Source: Doris montereyensis (Eukaryota; Mollusca; Gastropoda; Nudibranchia; Dorididae). Taken from it: 64,000 bases of DNA. A program made the translations under genes and the position numbers. Numbering within the stretch: the first letter of the stretch is position 1; each line of letters opens with the position of its first letter. Shown one piece after another: positions 12,077 through 22,900 of the stretch. The notes under the pieces were generated by a model, which did not search any database, was not told the DNA's origin, and saw nothing but the letters and a program-made list of their open reading frames with translations. The stretch spans positions 126,044 to 190,043 of the forward strand of contig JAXRKP010000257.1 of assembly GCA_037039925.1 (NCBI GenBank), written 5' to 3'.

Positions 12077-12328
12077 TTAAAACAATCCACAACCAACACA
12101 GCAGCAACAAAAGGTTTTTGTACACATGTTGCGCTTCTTTTCCTCTTTGGGTGCTACTTGTGCTCTGGTGAAGGTGAGAAAGACTTGTTCTAACGATGTT
12201 TGATGAACAGAATAATCACGAACATTCAAGTTGACTTTTGTGGATTCCATGAGGGAGAAAATTCTGGCCAAACTGACATTCGCATAAGGAACTTGGAAGT
12301 GTATGTAGCCTTCATGATCATCAAAAAT
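12077..12328 (-). CDS. ABCA transporter, last coding exon: C-terminal domain and Cys-rich tail
   Basis: Encodes residues 1107-1189 and the TAA stop (12077-12079). It follows a TTACAG acceptor in phase 0. It carries the conserved post-NBD2 region of ABCA proteins, beginning IFDDHEGYIHFQVP, with DYSVHQTSLEQVFLTFTR. EQVFLTFT is the family's C-terminal motif, equivalent to the VFVNFA region of ABCA1. After it the protein departs from the usual short acidic or polar end: a Lys/Glu stretch leads into CTKTFCCCCVGCGLF. Six of its last 15 residues are Cys, and the final four (CGLF) have the shape of a prenylation box. The tail is read directly; lipidation is speculation. Confidence 0.93.
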   Translation of the reverse strand: MFDDHEGYIHFQVPYANVSLARIFSLMESTKVNLNVRDYSVHQTSLEQVFLTFTRAQVAPKEEKKRNMCTKTFCCCCVGCGLF

Positions 12329-12469
12329 CTGTAATTTATTTAAAGATAAACACGTTTGAGATATTCACTAATAACAAAAGATTATGCCGAGAAGAATGTT
12401 ATGGTTTTCAGATTTGATACAATTGAAAACGATTCATTAAATTTGGTTTCGTTCATTGGAATTTACCGT

Positions 12470-12535
12470 ATTCACCATATGCAGTGATCTCATGATGAAT
12501 AAAAGAGGAAACGGCAAGACGAAATATTTAATAAG
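12470..12535. repeat. Small dispersed repeat, three copies in window
   Basis: Resembles 15670-15745 and 50165-50230: a CACCAT..GTGG..ATCTCA block followed by GAATTAAGAGAAA-like A/G-rich sequence. Copies are short and diverged; the family is not identified. Confidence 0.4.
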
Positions 12536-12904
12536 TGAATGATTGACAAGAAGGACATAGAACCCACCAGTAGCCCCTGCCGACCAAATACTCTTGATTA
12601 ATTGCAAGACAGAAACTAAAAACTAACAAATGCCAACAAAATCTTCTGGATCAAAATAGTAAAAAAAACTTTGACAAAGTTTAATTTCATAGGGCTAAAA
12701 AAAGCCCATTAATTTGCTTGGATTATGTTGTATCCTCCGATAAACCATTTCCCACAGGGTCTTTCGTATTTGCCTTGGTATTATACGGCAGTGGGTTAGT
12801 TAGAGGCCTTACATTAACATCCTTACAATATCCTTTTCTCCTATAACACAGTGTTCATTTACAGACATTGTCATTGTTTAACATCAATCTAGAATAACAT
12901 CTTT

Positions 12905-13165
12905 ACTTTTTGGAGGTAACAAAGTCAAAATGTCCAGTCTATGGTTTAACAAAAATTGATTTACCCACATCCACAACAAAGGTGATCTTGGGGTCTTTGG
13001 TAGAATTTTTAATTTTGCCCAGACTGCCTTGTAAACAGCCAAGGGATCTTCAACGTGCACAGGGAGTTGTGATCTGCATACAGGACCTCGTTTTTACAGT
13101 CCATATCTGATGCTTGAACCCACAACCTTTTGGTTGACAAGCCAACACCTTGCCTCTGGACTAAC
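12905..13165 (-). repeat. SINE family S3, minus copy
   Basis: Reverse-complement body with CCACATCCACAACAAAGGTG, CAGACTGCCTTGTAAACAGC and ATCTTCAACGTGCACAG, then a head with TTTTGGTTGACAAGCC. The middle part present at 2015-2335 is missing, so the copy is internally deleted. It lies in the last intron of the ABCA gene. Confidence 0.7.
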
Positions 13166-13250
13166 AAGGCCCCTCCACCTGACAATCACCCCCTCCACCT
13201 CCAATAACCTATGGAATATTACAACAGAAAGTGTGAGACTGATAGCTTAC

Positions 13251-13455
13251 CTTTGTTCCTGGGAGGTTTTTGTAGGATAAAGTTAGTGACTGGCTCAAGT
13301 GGAGCATTGCTTCCGTCCTGAAGAGCTCCAAGCTGCACTATCAGAGTGTAGCCCTGTCCAAATTTGTTCTTGAGGTGCTGTGGACTTCCCAAACACACAA
13401 AACTGCCGTTGACCATGATAGCGATCGAGTACACAGAGCGTCACACTCCTCCATG
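13251..13455 (-). CDS. ABCA exon: NBD2 after the H-loop (two one-base indels)
   Basis: Encodes residues 1038-1106. It begins in phase 2 (C completes the Ser codon) with [10 protein letters not shown], continues [20 protein letters not shown] and [13 protein letters not shown], and ends NLPGTK before the GT donor at 13250. As written the frame breaks twice. One base is missing at CGATCG (13423-13428), and one is extra in a run of five A/T (13267-13271). With both corrected, length (68 codons plus 1 nt), phase and family sequence fit at both ends. Uncorrected, it would join the last exon out of frame at a stop. The pattern suggests read or assembly errors. Confidence 0.9.
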
Positions 13456-13459
13456 CTAA

Positions 13460-14560
13460 TGGGAAAAATGGGGAAAACAGCAATGAATGCGTACTTAAGC
13501 AAGGGCCGAAATGCTGAGGAAGAACACCGACATCATTGCCAACGACACTCAACCATGACTCACAAAAATACACAAAATATACTAAAAAACACAAAGCCTC
13601 ACGAACACCGAAAGCCAAATGGAGAAGACACAAACATACCAGCACGTCTGAAAACAGAAAGAGATATACTTGCTTTTAAGACTTAAGCACATGATCGATA
13701 CACATGGAGAAATGATACAACACAAATTATCTGCACTGAGATTCTATAGGACCATCATTAAGTCAAAATACACAGTATATGGCAAGCGTCTTTTTGACTG
13801 TGAGGCCATTTTACTACTAATGCTACTAATGGGAAAAACACAAAGGTGATGATGTTGTCAGTAAATATAGGCCTAATGTATAATTAATATATCAATGATC
13901 AAGTTTACAACAATCCAAATATGTTCCATTCATTCATTTTTTATTCAAAAGTCTTTGTCATTTCTGTCAAGGAAGCTCCCAAACTTTGCAAAACTGCAAT
14001 ATGATTGAAAGGATATTTTCCTTTAATAAAAGTCTTTTTTTGTGTTGAAGATTACAAACAAGTGCTTTTCATTTAAGCTCATTTCGTGCAAGGCTGAAAA
14101 CTTAATTTTATTGGGTCTATTCGCTTCTTGTTTACATTAGATTGAATGTCATTGCCATATATCATTATAATCTTAGTGTCATCTTAACATTGGATGTTGA
14201 AGATCCCAAATAGATGCTTTTTATTTTAATCTCTTACAAGCTTAAAAATAAAAAAATCTTTTCATGTATGTTCACCTGTTTACATTTCACTAAATGTAAT
14301 TTGAATATATTATTTTACAGTCAACACTCTGAATTTGAACTGAAGCTATCATTTGTCATTGCCTCCATCATTTTCTTCTGCATGCATCATATCTACATTT
14401 TATTGACTTCATTATCAAAAAAGAAGTTGTATTTCTGTTTTAACATTGCAGTTACTGGTAATTCTATTTTCACAAATGCCTGATATAAAAAAGACAGGCA
14501 AAATAAAATATAATTTTGGTTGCACATTGTTAGAATTTTTTTTAATACTATGTTGAGTAG
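13460..14560. other. Unassigned intronic stretch
   Basis: AT-rich intron without supported transposon motifs. A 103-codon plus-strand open frame overlapping the exon (13375-13686) is non-conserved and looks accidental. Confidence 0.5.
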
Positions 14561-14571
14561 TCTGGTGCAGG

Positions 14572-14746
14572 ATTTTACCCCCAAGCTAGTACTTGTGCTC
14601 ATTTGCACCTGGGTCGAGTGGGAAAATGCGTGTTAAGTGTTTGTCTCAAGGAACACAACGTTGAACTTAACTTTACCAGAATTCGAACCCGGGACCTCAT
14701 GATCCCCAGTCCGGCACTCTAGCCATTCAGCCACCGACGCCACTTA
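14572..14746 (-). repeat. tRNA-derived SINE, family S2, minus copy
   Basis: Minus strand begins GGCGTCGGTGGCTGAATGGC (A-box region) and GGTCCCGGGTTCGAATTC (B-box region). The body has AACGTTGTGTTCCTTGAG, CACTCGACCCAGGTGCAAAT and CAAGTACTAGCTTGGG. This head-core layout recurs at 25490-25603, 48389-48695 and 61880-62185. The core resembles SINE cores widespread in metazoans; I do not assign a published name. Confidence 0.8.
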
Positions 14747-15204
14747 AATATGCCATGTGCCCTAGTAAAGCCATTGCACACAGGCCTCTATCAGTCTACA
14801 CGCATCAGGGAATGCCCCCATCGGCCCATCTCCTCCCCCCTTCATTGCCCCCAATACTTTTTTAAGAAAAAGACAAATAAAATAATGATATATTCAAACA
14901 TTCACCTTGTTTCCAAACAGAAATAGCTCTCTTTGAGAGGACAACATCAAATTTTAGAACAAAAAACATCTTGATTGAAAATTGATATTGGTTAAGTACA
15001 AATCTCAAGTCAGAGAAATAAAAAGTCTTATCATCAGTTCAATGTCCATTACGTAAGAAACATAATGTGTTAAGATACTACAAATGTAATGAGAAAAACA
15101 CACACATATCAACTCGTTTGTTTCTTGGCCATTCAGAGATTTAAAAAAAAACAACTACTGTTATACTTTTTCGCTAACAACTGCAAACATAACACGTCTG
15201 GCAG

Positions 15205-15415
15205 TAAAGTAGAATCCACAAAGAAAGAGAGGCCGATGGAGACCAAAAAACAACATGGAAGAGGTCAACCCTACAGGAAGCTCGGCAGCTGGGGCCTTTC
15301 CTGGAACCAGACAGAGATGATGGCGCAAGACACAGTCGAGTGGATATGCCTTATTGGCGATCTATGCCCCACCCGGGGTACAAGGGTTTAAAGCAGCAAG
15401 CAATAACTCTCTTAA
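15205..15415 (+). mobile_element. RTE-clade 3' end fragment
   Basis: Plus-strand C-terminal end of an RTE-like polyprotein with frame breaks: KERPMETKKQHGRG, then LSWNQTEMMAQDTVEW and GDLCPTRGTRV before a stop at about 15391. It parallels the 3' end of the longer copy at 17397-18485. It is 5'-truncated and intronic, opposite to the ABCA gene, and ends only about 15 bp from an exon. Confidence 0.7.
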
Positions 15416-15429
15416 GAAAATGTGTTTAC

Positions 15430-15600
15430 CTGTGAGATGTCAAAACCAGAGTCCGGCCAGATGCCCTGATCTGTGACAAAACGTCCCACAACTGACGCCT
15501 TGCCTTGGGGTCCATACCAGCCGATGGCTCATCCAGCATGATGAAAGGCGGATCTCCAACCAAAGCAATGGCCGTACTAAGTTTTCGTTTGTTGCCACCA
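15430..15600 (-). CDS. ABCA exon: NBD2 signature, Walker B and H-loop
   Basis: Residues 981-1038. The acceptor TTTTTTACAG precedes T, which completes the Ser of the signature. The exon encodes [15 protein letters not shown], then [13 protein letters not shown] (Walker B with catalytic Glu and D-loop), [12 protein letters not shown] and LVLTSH, with the switch His at 1037. It ends in phase 2 (AG) at a GTAAAC donor. The signature reads YSGGN rather than LSGGQ, which is normal for NBD2 of this subfamily. At 171 nt it is intact. Confidence 0.96.
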
Positions 15601-15884
15601 CTGTAAAAAAGACAACAAAAAATAATAAAGTCAGCCAGTTCCTCTATTGTGTTTCCTTTTTGTTTCTTTGAGATTTACCCTGTCCACCATTGTGGTTATC
15701 TCAGGGTGAATTAAGAGAAAAGAGCAGGATGAAAGATAAGTAAAAGAAGGGAAGGAAAGAAGGGGTGTATATTTGATCCAGATCAAGTGTGAGAGGTCAT
15801 AGTAAGGAAGGACATATCTAACTTTGTAGATCTATGTGTAATTAGATCATAGTTGTAAAATATATCTTTGATATGTATGCACAT

Positions 15885-15919
15885 TTGTATGTGTGTATGT
15901 ATGTGTGTGTGTAAGTATG

Positions 15920-15952
<33 letters not shown>

Positions 15953-16070
15953 TGTATGTTTCATGTATGTAAGTATGCATATATATGCATAAGTATGTAT
16001 ATATGCATATGCATGTATCTTATGTATGTGTGTATAAAGGTGTGTATGTGAGGATGCTTGTGTGTAAGTA
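15885..16070. repeat. (GTAT)n/(TG)n microsatellite
   Basis: TATG/GTAT tetranucleotides with TGTG interruptions across about 190 bp, most regular at 15913-15948. His/Thr/Tyr-rich open frames here are artefacts. Confidence 0.9.
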
Positions 16071-16364
16071 AGCATATATCGTGTTTACATATACCCTAAA
16101 TTAAAGTTTAAATATAGGTAGGCTATAGAGGTGTGTGTATATTTGTAAATGTGCATAAATACTTGAAGCTGTTTACATTTATATATATACATTACACACA
16201 TATAAATATAAATAAAATGCCTGTATGTCTACAAAAAAGTACATGTCCATGTTTCTGTAGACAGTCAAAGCCGCTCAAATTATTGCAATTGCTTCATAGG
16301 CGTCCCGTTAAGCAGCATAAACGTATGGAACAACCTTATAGTGTATTATACATGTAATTGATTG

Positions 16365-17072
16365 ATAAATGGCACAGGTGTGTTTATTTCTTCTATATGC
16401 AGTGTTTACATATATTATTGGCGGTCGCACATCTATTTTATCCTTGATGTCATCCAAAAAAATCATAATTGATAAATTAAACACACAGTACATACATAAC
16501 CAAAAACTAAAAATTACCAACAGAGCAAAATACCTAGGACCTACAATAAACACTAAATTGCAATGGAATGAATGACATAGAGCACAATGCAGAAAAGCAG
16601 AAGAAACCTTTACAACTGTCCTCAAAATGTAAAAGAGAAGTGCTACATGGCTTAAGTAAAAACCCGTCTTAGATTATGGTAGCTGTGTCTGGGACCCACA
16701 CCAACATACATACAAACATGAAATTGAGAAAGTACAAAAGAATGCACCTCATTTTGTAACTAATAATTACAAATTCAAGAACAACCAGATCAGGCTATAA
16801 AAATATACATGGTTCCATCTTCAAACATTGATTGTCACCTGCACTTTTACTCCAGTACAGTAAGGCTGTGAAACAGACTGCCAACAGAAATACAACTGAG
16901 CAATAGTACTGAAGATTTTTTAAAACAGAATCAAACACATCACTTTAAAGCCAAAATTGGATTGATATTTTGGGGTTAAATCAAAATATGCGCGCTGACA
17001 GTAATATTCAAGAATTGAGTTGGTCAATTGTTAAGAAGAAGAAGGAGAAGAAGAAGGAGAAGAAGAAAAAGA
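16365..17072 (+). mobile_element. CR1/Jockey-like reverse transcriptase C-terminus with (GAA)n tail
   Basis: Plus-strand frames with several stops read AKYLGPTINTKLQW, then LDYGSCVWDPHQHTYKHEIE, VQKNAPHFVTNNY and RLWNRLPTEI-like sequence ending near 16975. These are the thumb and C-terminal landmarks of CR1/L2/Jockey reverse transcriptases. The element ends in an AAG/GAA-rich tail (17032-17072). It is 5'-truncated and antisense within an ABCA intron. Confidence 0.75.
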
Positions 17073-17178
17073 TTTGCATTATAATGAGCACATAAATCTT
17101 CAATGCAGATACATACATATATAAATATCTGTTACACAATCCACAATGTACACAAACAGCTCTATGTAAACACCCTAC

Positions 17179-17366
17179 CTGTAGTTTCCAGCCAACTTAT
17201 CAGCATGTGGTTTCAGCATCAGACTGTTGAGCAGATCATTGACAACTTTGGGAATGTGCGGTTCTGGGATTCCACGGAGTCTGGCATACATGGTCAAGGT
17301 CTCTCTTCCTGTCATCTGGTCCAGCAAGGCATCAAACTGGGGACAGTAGCCCATGTTGGCCTGCAC
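17179..17366 (-). CDS. ABCA exon: NBD2 Q-loop and helical subdomain
   Basis: Residues 919-980 plus two bases of the signature Ser codon. Phase 0 start after [28 protein letters not shown] (Q-loop Gln at 928), then [19 protein letters not shown] and ending DKLAGNY, where the next exon supplies SGGN. Donor GTAGGG. 188 nt, intact. Its upstream intron boundary is unusual: an RTE element starts 31 bp from the exon (see 17397-18485). Confidence 0.96.
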
Positions 17367-17396
17367 CTGTGAATAACATACAGCTTAAGCGTTAGA

Positions 17397-18485
17397 TCAT
17401 CGACTATGAAAAGTCCTTCGACAACACAGATAAAGACACACCCTGGAAACTACTCAGACATTATGGAATACCAGAGAATATTATCTCCCTCATCCAGGTA
17501 ATTATCAGGATATGACCTGCAGGGTTGTCCATGCAGGTTATTTGTCAGACAGTTTTGAGATGAAGACTGGAGTACGTCAGGGATGTCTACTGTCACCCTT
17601 TTCTCTTCCTCCGAGTAATTGACTGGATCATGAAGACCACAACTAGATGCAGGAACAATGGGATACAGTGGACACTGGATACATCTGGACGACCTTGATT
17701 TTGCTGATGACCTAGCACTGCTCTCCCACAATGGCATACAAGTGCAGGGCAAGACCTCCCACCTTGAGACAACATCTGCAAGGACAGGGCTAAAGATCAA
17801 TAAGAAAAAGACCAAGCTGACAAAGATCAACACCACTGCCAGTACCCCAGTTACAATAGGTGGAGAACTCATCAGGGAAATATACTCATTTGTGTACTTG
17901 GGAAGCGTGGTTGATAAGCAGGGGGCACTGAGAGGGATGTCACAGCCAGAATAGGCAGGGTTTGAGCAGCATTTATCATGCTCAAGAACATCTGGGCCTC
18001 AAAAGAGATACATATGGACATGTATCTTCAATTCAAATGTGAAGTCGGTCCTACTCTACGGCTGTGAGACATGGAGAATGGTCGAGACAACAAAACAGAA
18101 AATACAGACATTTATCAATACCTGTCTGGGGCGCATTTCTAAGACCAAATGTCTTGCAAAGACAAGGAATGAAGACATTTGGCGGTGAAAAGGACAGGAA
18201 AGTGGCCATACAGATCCTGCGGAGAAAGTGGGGTTGGATTGGACACACCCTCAAGAAACCAGCATCAAGCACCACACGCCAATCGCCTGACCTTGAACCC
18301 GCAGGAAAGGAAGAGAGGAGGACCTCGCAGCACCTGGAGGCGACACACTGAAGAGCAGATAAGACTGCAAGGAACCAAGTGGACAGGAATTCAACAGGCA
18401 GCCCAGAACAGAGTGCGATAGTGGGGTGTCGCCGATGCTCTATGCTCATCCGAGAGCTATGGGCCTAAGTAAGTAAGTAAGTAAG
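17397..18485 (+). mobile_element. RTE retrotransposon, 5'-truncated, with target-site duplication
   Basis: Plus-strand reverse transcriptase with frame breaks: DYEKSFDNTDKDTPWKLLRH, YGIPENIISLI, FEMKTGVRQGCLLSPFLF, SDDLALLSHNG, INKKKTKL, VYLGSVVD, LLYGCETWR and the C-terminal RRKWGWIGHTL-KPASS and HTEEQIRLQGT-W motifs. It ends in an (AAGT)n tail (18466-18485). TTAAGCGTTAGA (17385-17396) and TTAAGTGTTAGA (18486-18497) flank it, a 12-bp duplication with one mismatch. It is a relatively young dead copy, antisense in the intron. Confidence 0.9.
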
Positions 18486-18661
18486 TTAAGTGTTAGAGAA
18501 ATTATCATGTGGCAATTTCGTCTACAACTTCAACTACTGGCTGTGTCTGGGGCATCAGTAGCACGGTGATTGAGCTCCTGGACTTGAGATTAAAAGACAA
18601 ACAGTGAGGCAAGTGGGTGGTCAAAGTGAAGGAAATGACATCAAAATATTAATTTATCATT

Positions 18662-18830
18662 AAAGCCCCATAGGAACAAAGATGAGACAAAAACAAGTAA
18701 TAAAATACATCTTGGCCACCATGGGGATTGAACCCACGACCTTTGTGTCGGCACCCATCGCCTTGCCATATAAAGAAAGCGTGCTACTAACCAAGCTAAC
18801 TAAACGTAGTTAGTTTGGTTGGTAGCACAT
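18662..18830 (-). repeat. SINE family S1 ending in a tight hairpin
   Basis: Minus copy whose tail (18662-18716) matches the tail at 219-285 and whose head (18717-18804) carries GGGATTGAACCCACGACC. At its head end the sequence turns back on itself: 18781-18802 pairs with 18807-18828 across a 4-base loop, with a single mismatch. The second (plus) arm stops after about 24 bp. Confidence 0.75.
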
Positions 18831-18834
18831 TGGG

Positions 18835-19500
18835 TGGTTTTGTTCCAAATTCTTCAACAAGTCCAAAAACAATAGGCTTCCATATTTTTTTTATACAATA
18901 TATAAATTTGATCAGATCAGAGTTTGGTTGTAAAAGGTAATCAGTTTTTAAAAAATGAATTTTTGAAAATTGTGTATCAGCACAACTCAAAAATGTACAA
19001 ACATTTTATACAAACAATTCAAATTTCACAAAACCAAAACTATAATACATATTGAAAAAAAGCATCAGATCCTTTTTCATGACGATACATTGAGCAAGAA
19101 ATAAAAAAAGAAGTTATAAAATAATCAAGGAATACAAACATTTTGAGAATATCATATTTGAAACTTCTTTTCTGTTATTTGAATCTGTTTTTCTCACACA
19201 AACCTAAGAAAAGAGTGGGATAATACTTTGAAACATCATAAAACCTTCAGAGGCTCTCAACCCTGTTTCAACTGCCCGGTCCTTTTACTCATGTCAGGAT
19301 GGTGCCTTTCGATAACAGGTGCGCGGAATATGTCACAATAGTTTCCGGGCGATCTAAGACAATATTCACGACAAATTGTCAAAGGAATGTTTTTGGATAG
19401 AGTACATTGTGATTATCAAAATGAGTCCCAAATTTTTCCTTTTATAGTACATACAACAGGTATGTTGAAAGATAGGCCGGTATAGTTTTAAAACACTTTT
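18835..19500 (-). repeat. Dispersed 1-kb element (poly-C family), partial minus copy
   Basis: Shares blocks with 51530-52590, for example TACTCATGTC-GGATGG, ATAACAGGTG-G-GGAATRT, AAAATGAGT and CTTTTATAGTACA-AC. It lacks the poly(C/G) terminus. Noncoding in all frames. Confidence 0.65.
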
Positions 19501-19538
19501 TTATAAATTCAAAGAATTGTATTCTCAAAGGCTCTTAC

Positions 19539-19753
19539 ATCCTTGATTTGGCTGCGAACATCATAGCCTTTAAGGTAGGCATTTCCTCCTGTCACCATGA
19601 CATCTCCAGTAAGCATCTTGAAGGTTGTAGTTTTTCCAGCACCGTTTTGACCCAGTAGACCAAAACATTCCTTTTCAGACACTCCAACGCAGATGTGATC
19701 AACGGCAACAAAATTTCCATAACGTTTGAACAAGTTGACCAGGAGCAGAGGAT
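19539..19753 (-). CDS. ABCA exon: NBD2 Walker A
   Basis: Residues 847-918. Acceptor CTCATCAG; AT completes an Asp codon split with the exon ending at 23237. Encodes [34 protein letters not shown], the Walker [11 protein letters not shown] (881-890), [20 protein letters not shown] and DVRSQIKD, then donor GTAAGA in phase 0. The A-loop aromatic is probably the Tyr of KRYGN. 215 nt, intact. Confidence 0.96.
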
Positions 19754-19814
19754 CTGATGAGAAAACAGATATGTACTGAGCTCTTATGGAAAATGAACGT
19801 TTTCAAGAAAAGAA

Positions 19815-19900
19815 GGCATCAGTAGTTCAGTGGCAAGGTGTCTGCTTCTCAACCCAAAGTTTGTGGGTTCAAGCTCTGTCGACGGTTAACAAAAATTTCG
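19815..19900 (+). repeat. tRNA-like SINE head, family S3-related
   Basis: GGCATCAGTAGTTCAGTGGC and GTGGGTTCAAGCTCTG look like A- and B-box segments. The body breaks off as the 43-bp array begins. No acceptor-stem pairing, so not a tRNA gene. Confidence 0.5.
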
Positions 19901-19914
19901 GGAGTTTTTTACAG

Positions 19915-22900
19915 TAAAACTACGGACATATTGATAAGATATTGCTTTGCTTAGTCTACCATGAGTCGACATATTAATACGGTGTTTCTTAGCTTAGCCT
20001 ACCATGAGTCGACATATTAATACAGTGTTTCTTAGCTTAGCCTACCATGAGTCGATATATTAATACAGTGTTTCTTTGCTTAGTCTACTATGAGTTGACA
20101 TATTAATACAGTGTTTATTTGCTTAGCATACTATGAGTCGACATATTAATACGGTGTTTCTTTGCTTAGTCTACCATGAGTCGACATATTAATACAGTGT
20201 TTCTTAGCTTAGCCTACCATCAGTCGACATATTAATACGGTGTTTCTTTGCTTAGCCTACCATCAGTCGACATATTAATACGGTGTTTCTTAGATTAGCC
20301 TACCTTTGCTTAGCCTACCATCAGTCGACATATTAATACGGTGTTTCTTAGCTTAGCCTACCATGAGTCGACATATTAATACGGTGTTTCTTAGCTTAGC
20401 CTACCATGAGTCGACATATTAATACGGTGTTTCTTAGCTTAGCCTACTATGAGTCGACATATTAATACGGTGTTTCTTAGCTTAGCCTAGTTTCTTTGTT
20501 TAGCCTACATATGAGTCGACATATTAATACGGTGTTTCTTTGCTTAGTCTACTATGAGTCGACATATTAATACGGTGTTTCTTAGCTTAGTCTACTATGA
20601 GTCGACATATTAATACGGTGTTTCTTTGCTTAGTCTACCGATATATTAATACGGTGTTTCTTTGCTTAGTCTACCATGAGTCGACATATTAATACAGTGT
20701 TTCTTTGCTTAGTCTACCATGAGTCGACATATTAATACAGTGTTTCTTAGCTTAGCCTACCATCAGTCGACATATTAATACGGTGTTTCTTTGCTTAGTC
20801 TACCATCAGTCGACATATTAATACGGTGTTTCTTTGCTTAGTCTACCATGAGTCGACATATTAATACAGTGTTTCTTAGCTTAGTCTACCATCAGTCGAC
20901 ATATTAATACAGTGTTTCTTAGCTTAGCCTACCATCAGTCGACATATTAATACGGTGTTTCTTTGCTTAGTCTACTATGAGTTGACATATTAATACAGTG
21001 TTTCTTTGCTTAGTCTACCATGAGTCGACATATTAATACAGTGTTTCTTTGCTTAGTCTACCATGAGTCGACATATTAATACGGTGTTTCTTAGCTTAGC
21101 CTACCATGAGTCGACATATTAATACAGTGTTTCTTTGCTTAGTCTACTATGAGTTGACATATTAATACGGTGTTTCTTTGCTTAGTCTACTATGAGTCGA
21201 CATATTAATACGGTGTTTCTTTGCTTAGTCTACCATGAGTCGACATATTAATACGGTGTTTCTTTGCTTAGTCTACCATGAGTCGATATATTAATACGGT
21301 GTTTCTTTGCTTAGTCTACCATGAGTCGACATATTAATACGGTGTTTCTTTGCTTAGCCTACTATGAGTCGACATATTAATACAGTGTTTCTTTTTAGTC
21401 TACCATCATGTTTCAGTCGACATATTAATACGGTGTTTCTTAGCTTAGCCTACCATCAGTCGACATATTAATACGGTGTTTCTTTGCTTAGTCTACCATG
21501 AGTCGACATATTAATACGGTGTTTCTTTGCTTAGCCTACCATGAGTCGACATATTAATACAGTGTTTCTTAGCTTAGCCTACCATGAGTCGACATATTAA
21601 TACAGTTTCTTTGTTTCTACTATGAGTCGACATATTTAGTCTAGTCTACTATGAGTCGACATATTAATACGGTGTTTCTTTGCTTAGTCTACTATGAGTC
21701 GACATATTAATACGGTGTTTCTTTGCTTAGTCTACTATGAGTCGATATATTAATACGGTGTTTCTTTGCTTAGTCTACCATGAGTCGACATATTAATACA
21801 GTGTTTCTTTGCTTAGTTTACTATGAGTCGACATATTAATACAGTGTTTTCTTAGCTTAGCCTACCATCAGTCGACATATTAATACGGTGTTTCTTAGAT
21901 TAGCCTACCATCAGTCGACATATTAATACGGTGTTTCTTTGCTTAGCCTACCATGAGTCGACATATTAATACAGTGTTTCTTTGCTTAGTCTACCATGAG
22001 TCGACATATTAATACAGTGTTTCTTAGCTTAGCCTACCATGAGTCGACATATTAATACGGTGTTTCTTTTGCTTAGTCTACTATGAGTTGACATATTAAT
22101 ACAGTGTTTCTTTGCTTAGTCTACTATGAGTCGACATATTAATACGGTGTTTCTTTGCTTAGCCTACCATCAGTCGACATATTAATACGGTGTTTCTTAG
22201 ATTAGCCTACCATCAGTCGACATATTAATACGGTGTTTCTTAGCTTAGCCTACCATCAGTCGACATATTAATACGGTGTTTCTTAGATTAGCCTACCATC
22301 AGTCGACATATTAATACGGTGTTTCTTAGCTTAGCCTACCATCAGTCGACATATTAATACGGTGTTTCTTAGCTTAGCCTACCATCAGTCGACATATTAA
22401 TACGGTGTTTCTTAGCTTAGCCTACCATCAGTCGACATATTAATACGGTGTTTCTTAGCTTAGCCTACCATCAGTCGACATATTAATACGGTGTTTCTTA
22501 GCTTAGCCTACCATCAGTCGACATATTAATACGGTGTTTCTTAGCTTAGCCTACCATCACTCGACATATTAATACAGTGTTTCTTTGCTTAGCCTACAAA
22601 TGAGTCGACATATTAAACAGTGTTTCTTTGCTTACTCTACTATGAGTTCGACATATTGATAAGATGTTCTTTTGTTTAGCCTACAAATGAATTGCATATT
22701 GAGAAAATGTTTCTTTGTTCAGCCTACCCTGAGTTAACATATTGATAAGATGTTCTTTTGTTTAGCCTACCATAAGTGGATTGCATATTGATAAAATGAT
22801 TTCTTTGTTCAGCCTACCATGAGTTGATATATTGATAAGATGATTGTGTAGCCTACCATAAGTGGACATATTAATAAGATGATTGTTTGTGTAGCCTACC

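Noticed and set aside
13375..13686. 103-codon plus-strand open frame overlapping an exon
   Set aside because: Antisense shadow of an ABCA exon plus intron; no conserved motif.
19915..22610. CRISPR-like array of regular repeats
   Set aside because: Units are directly adjacent with no unique spacers, in a eukaryotic intron; it is a minisatellite.
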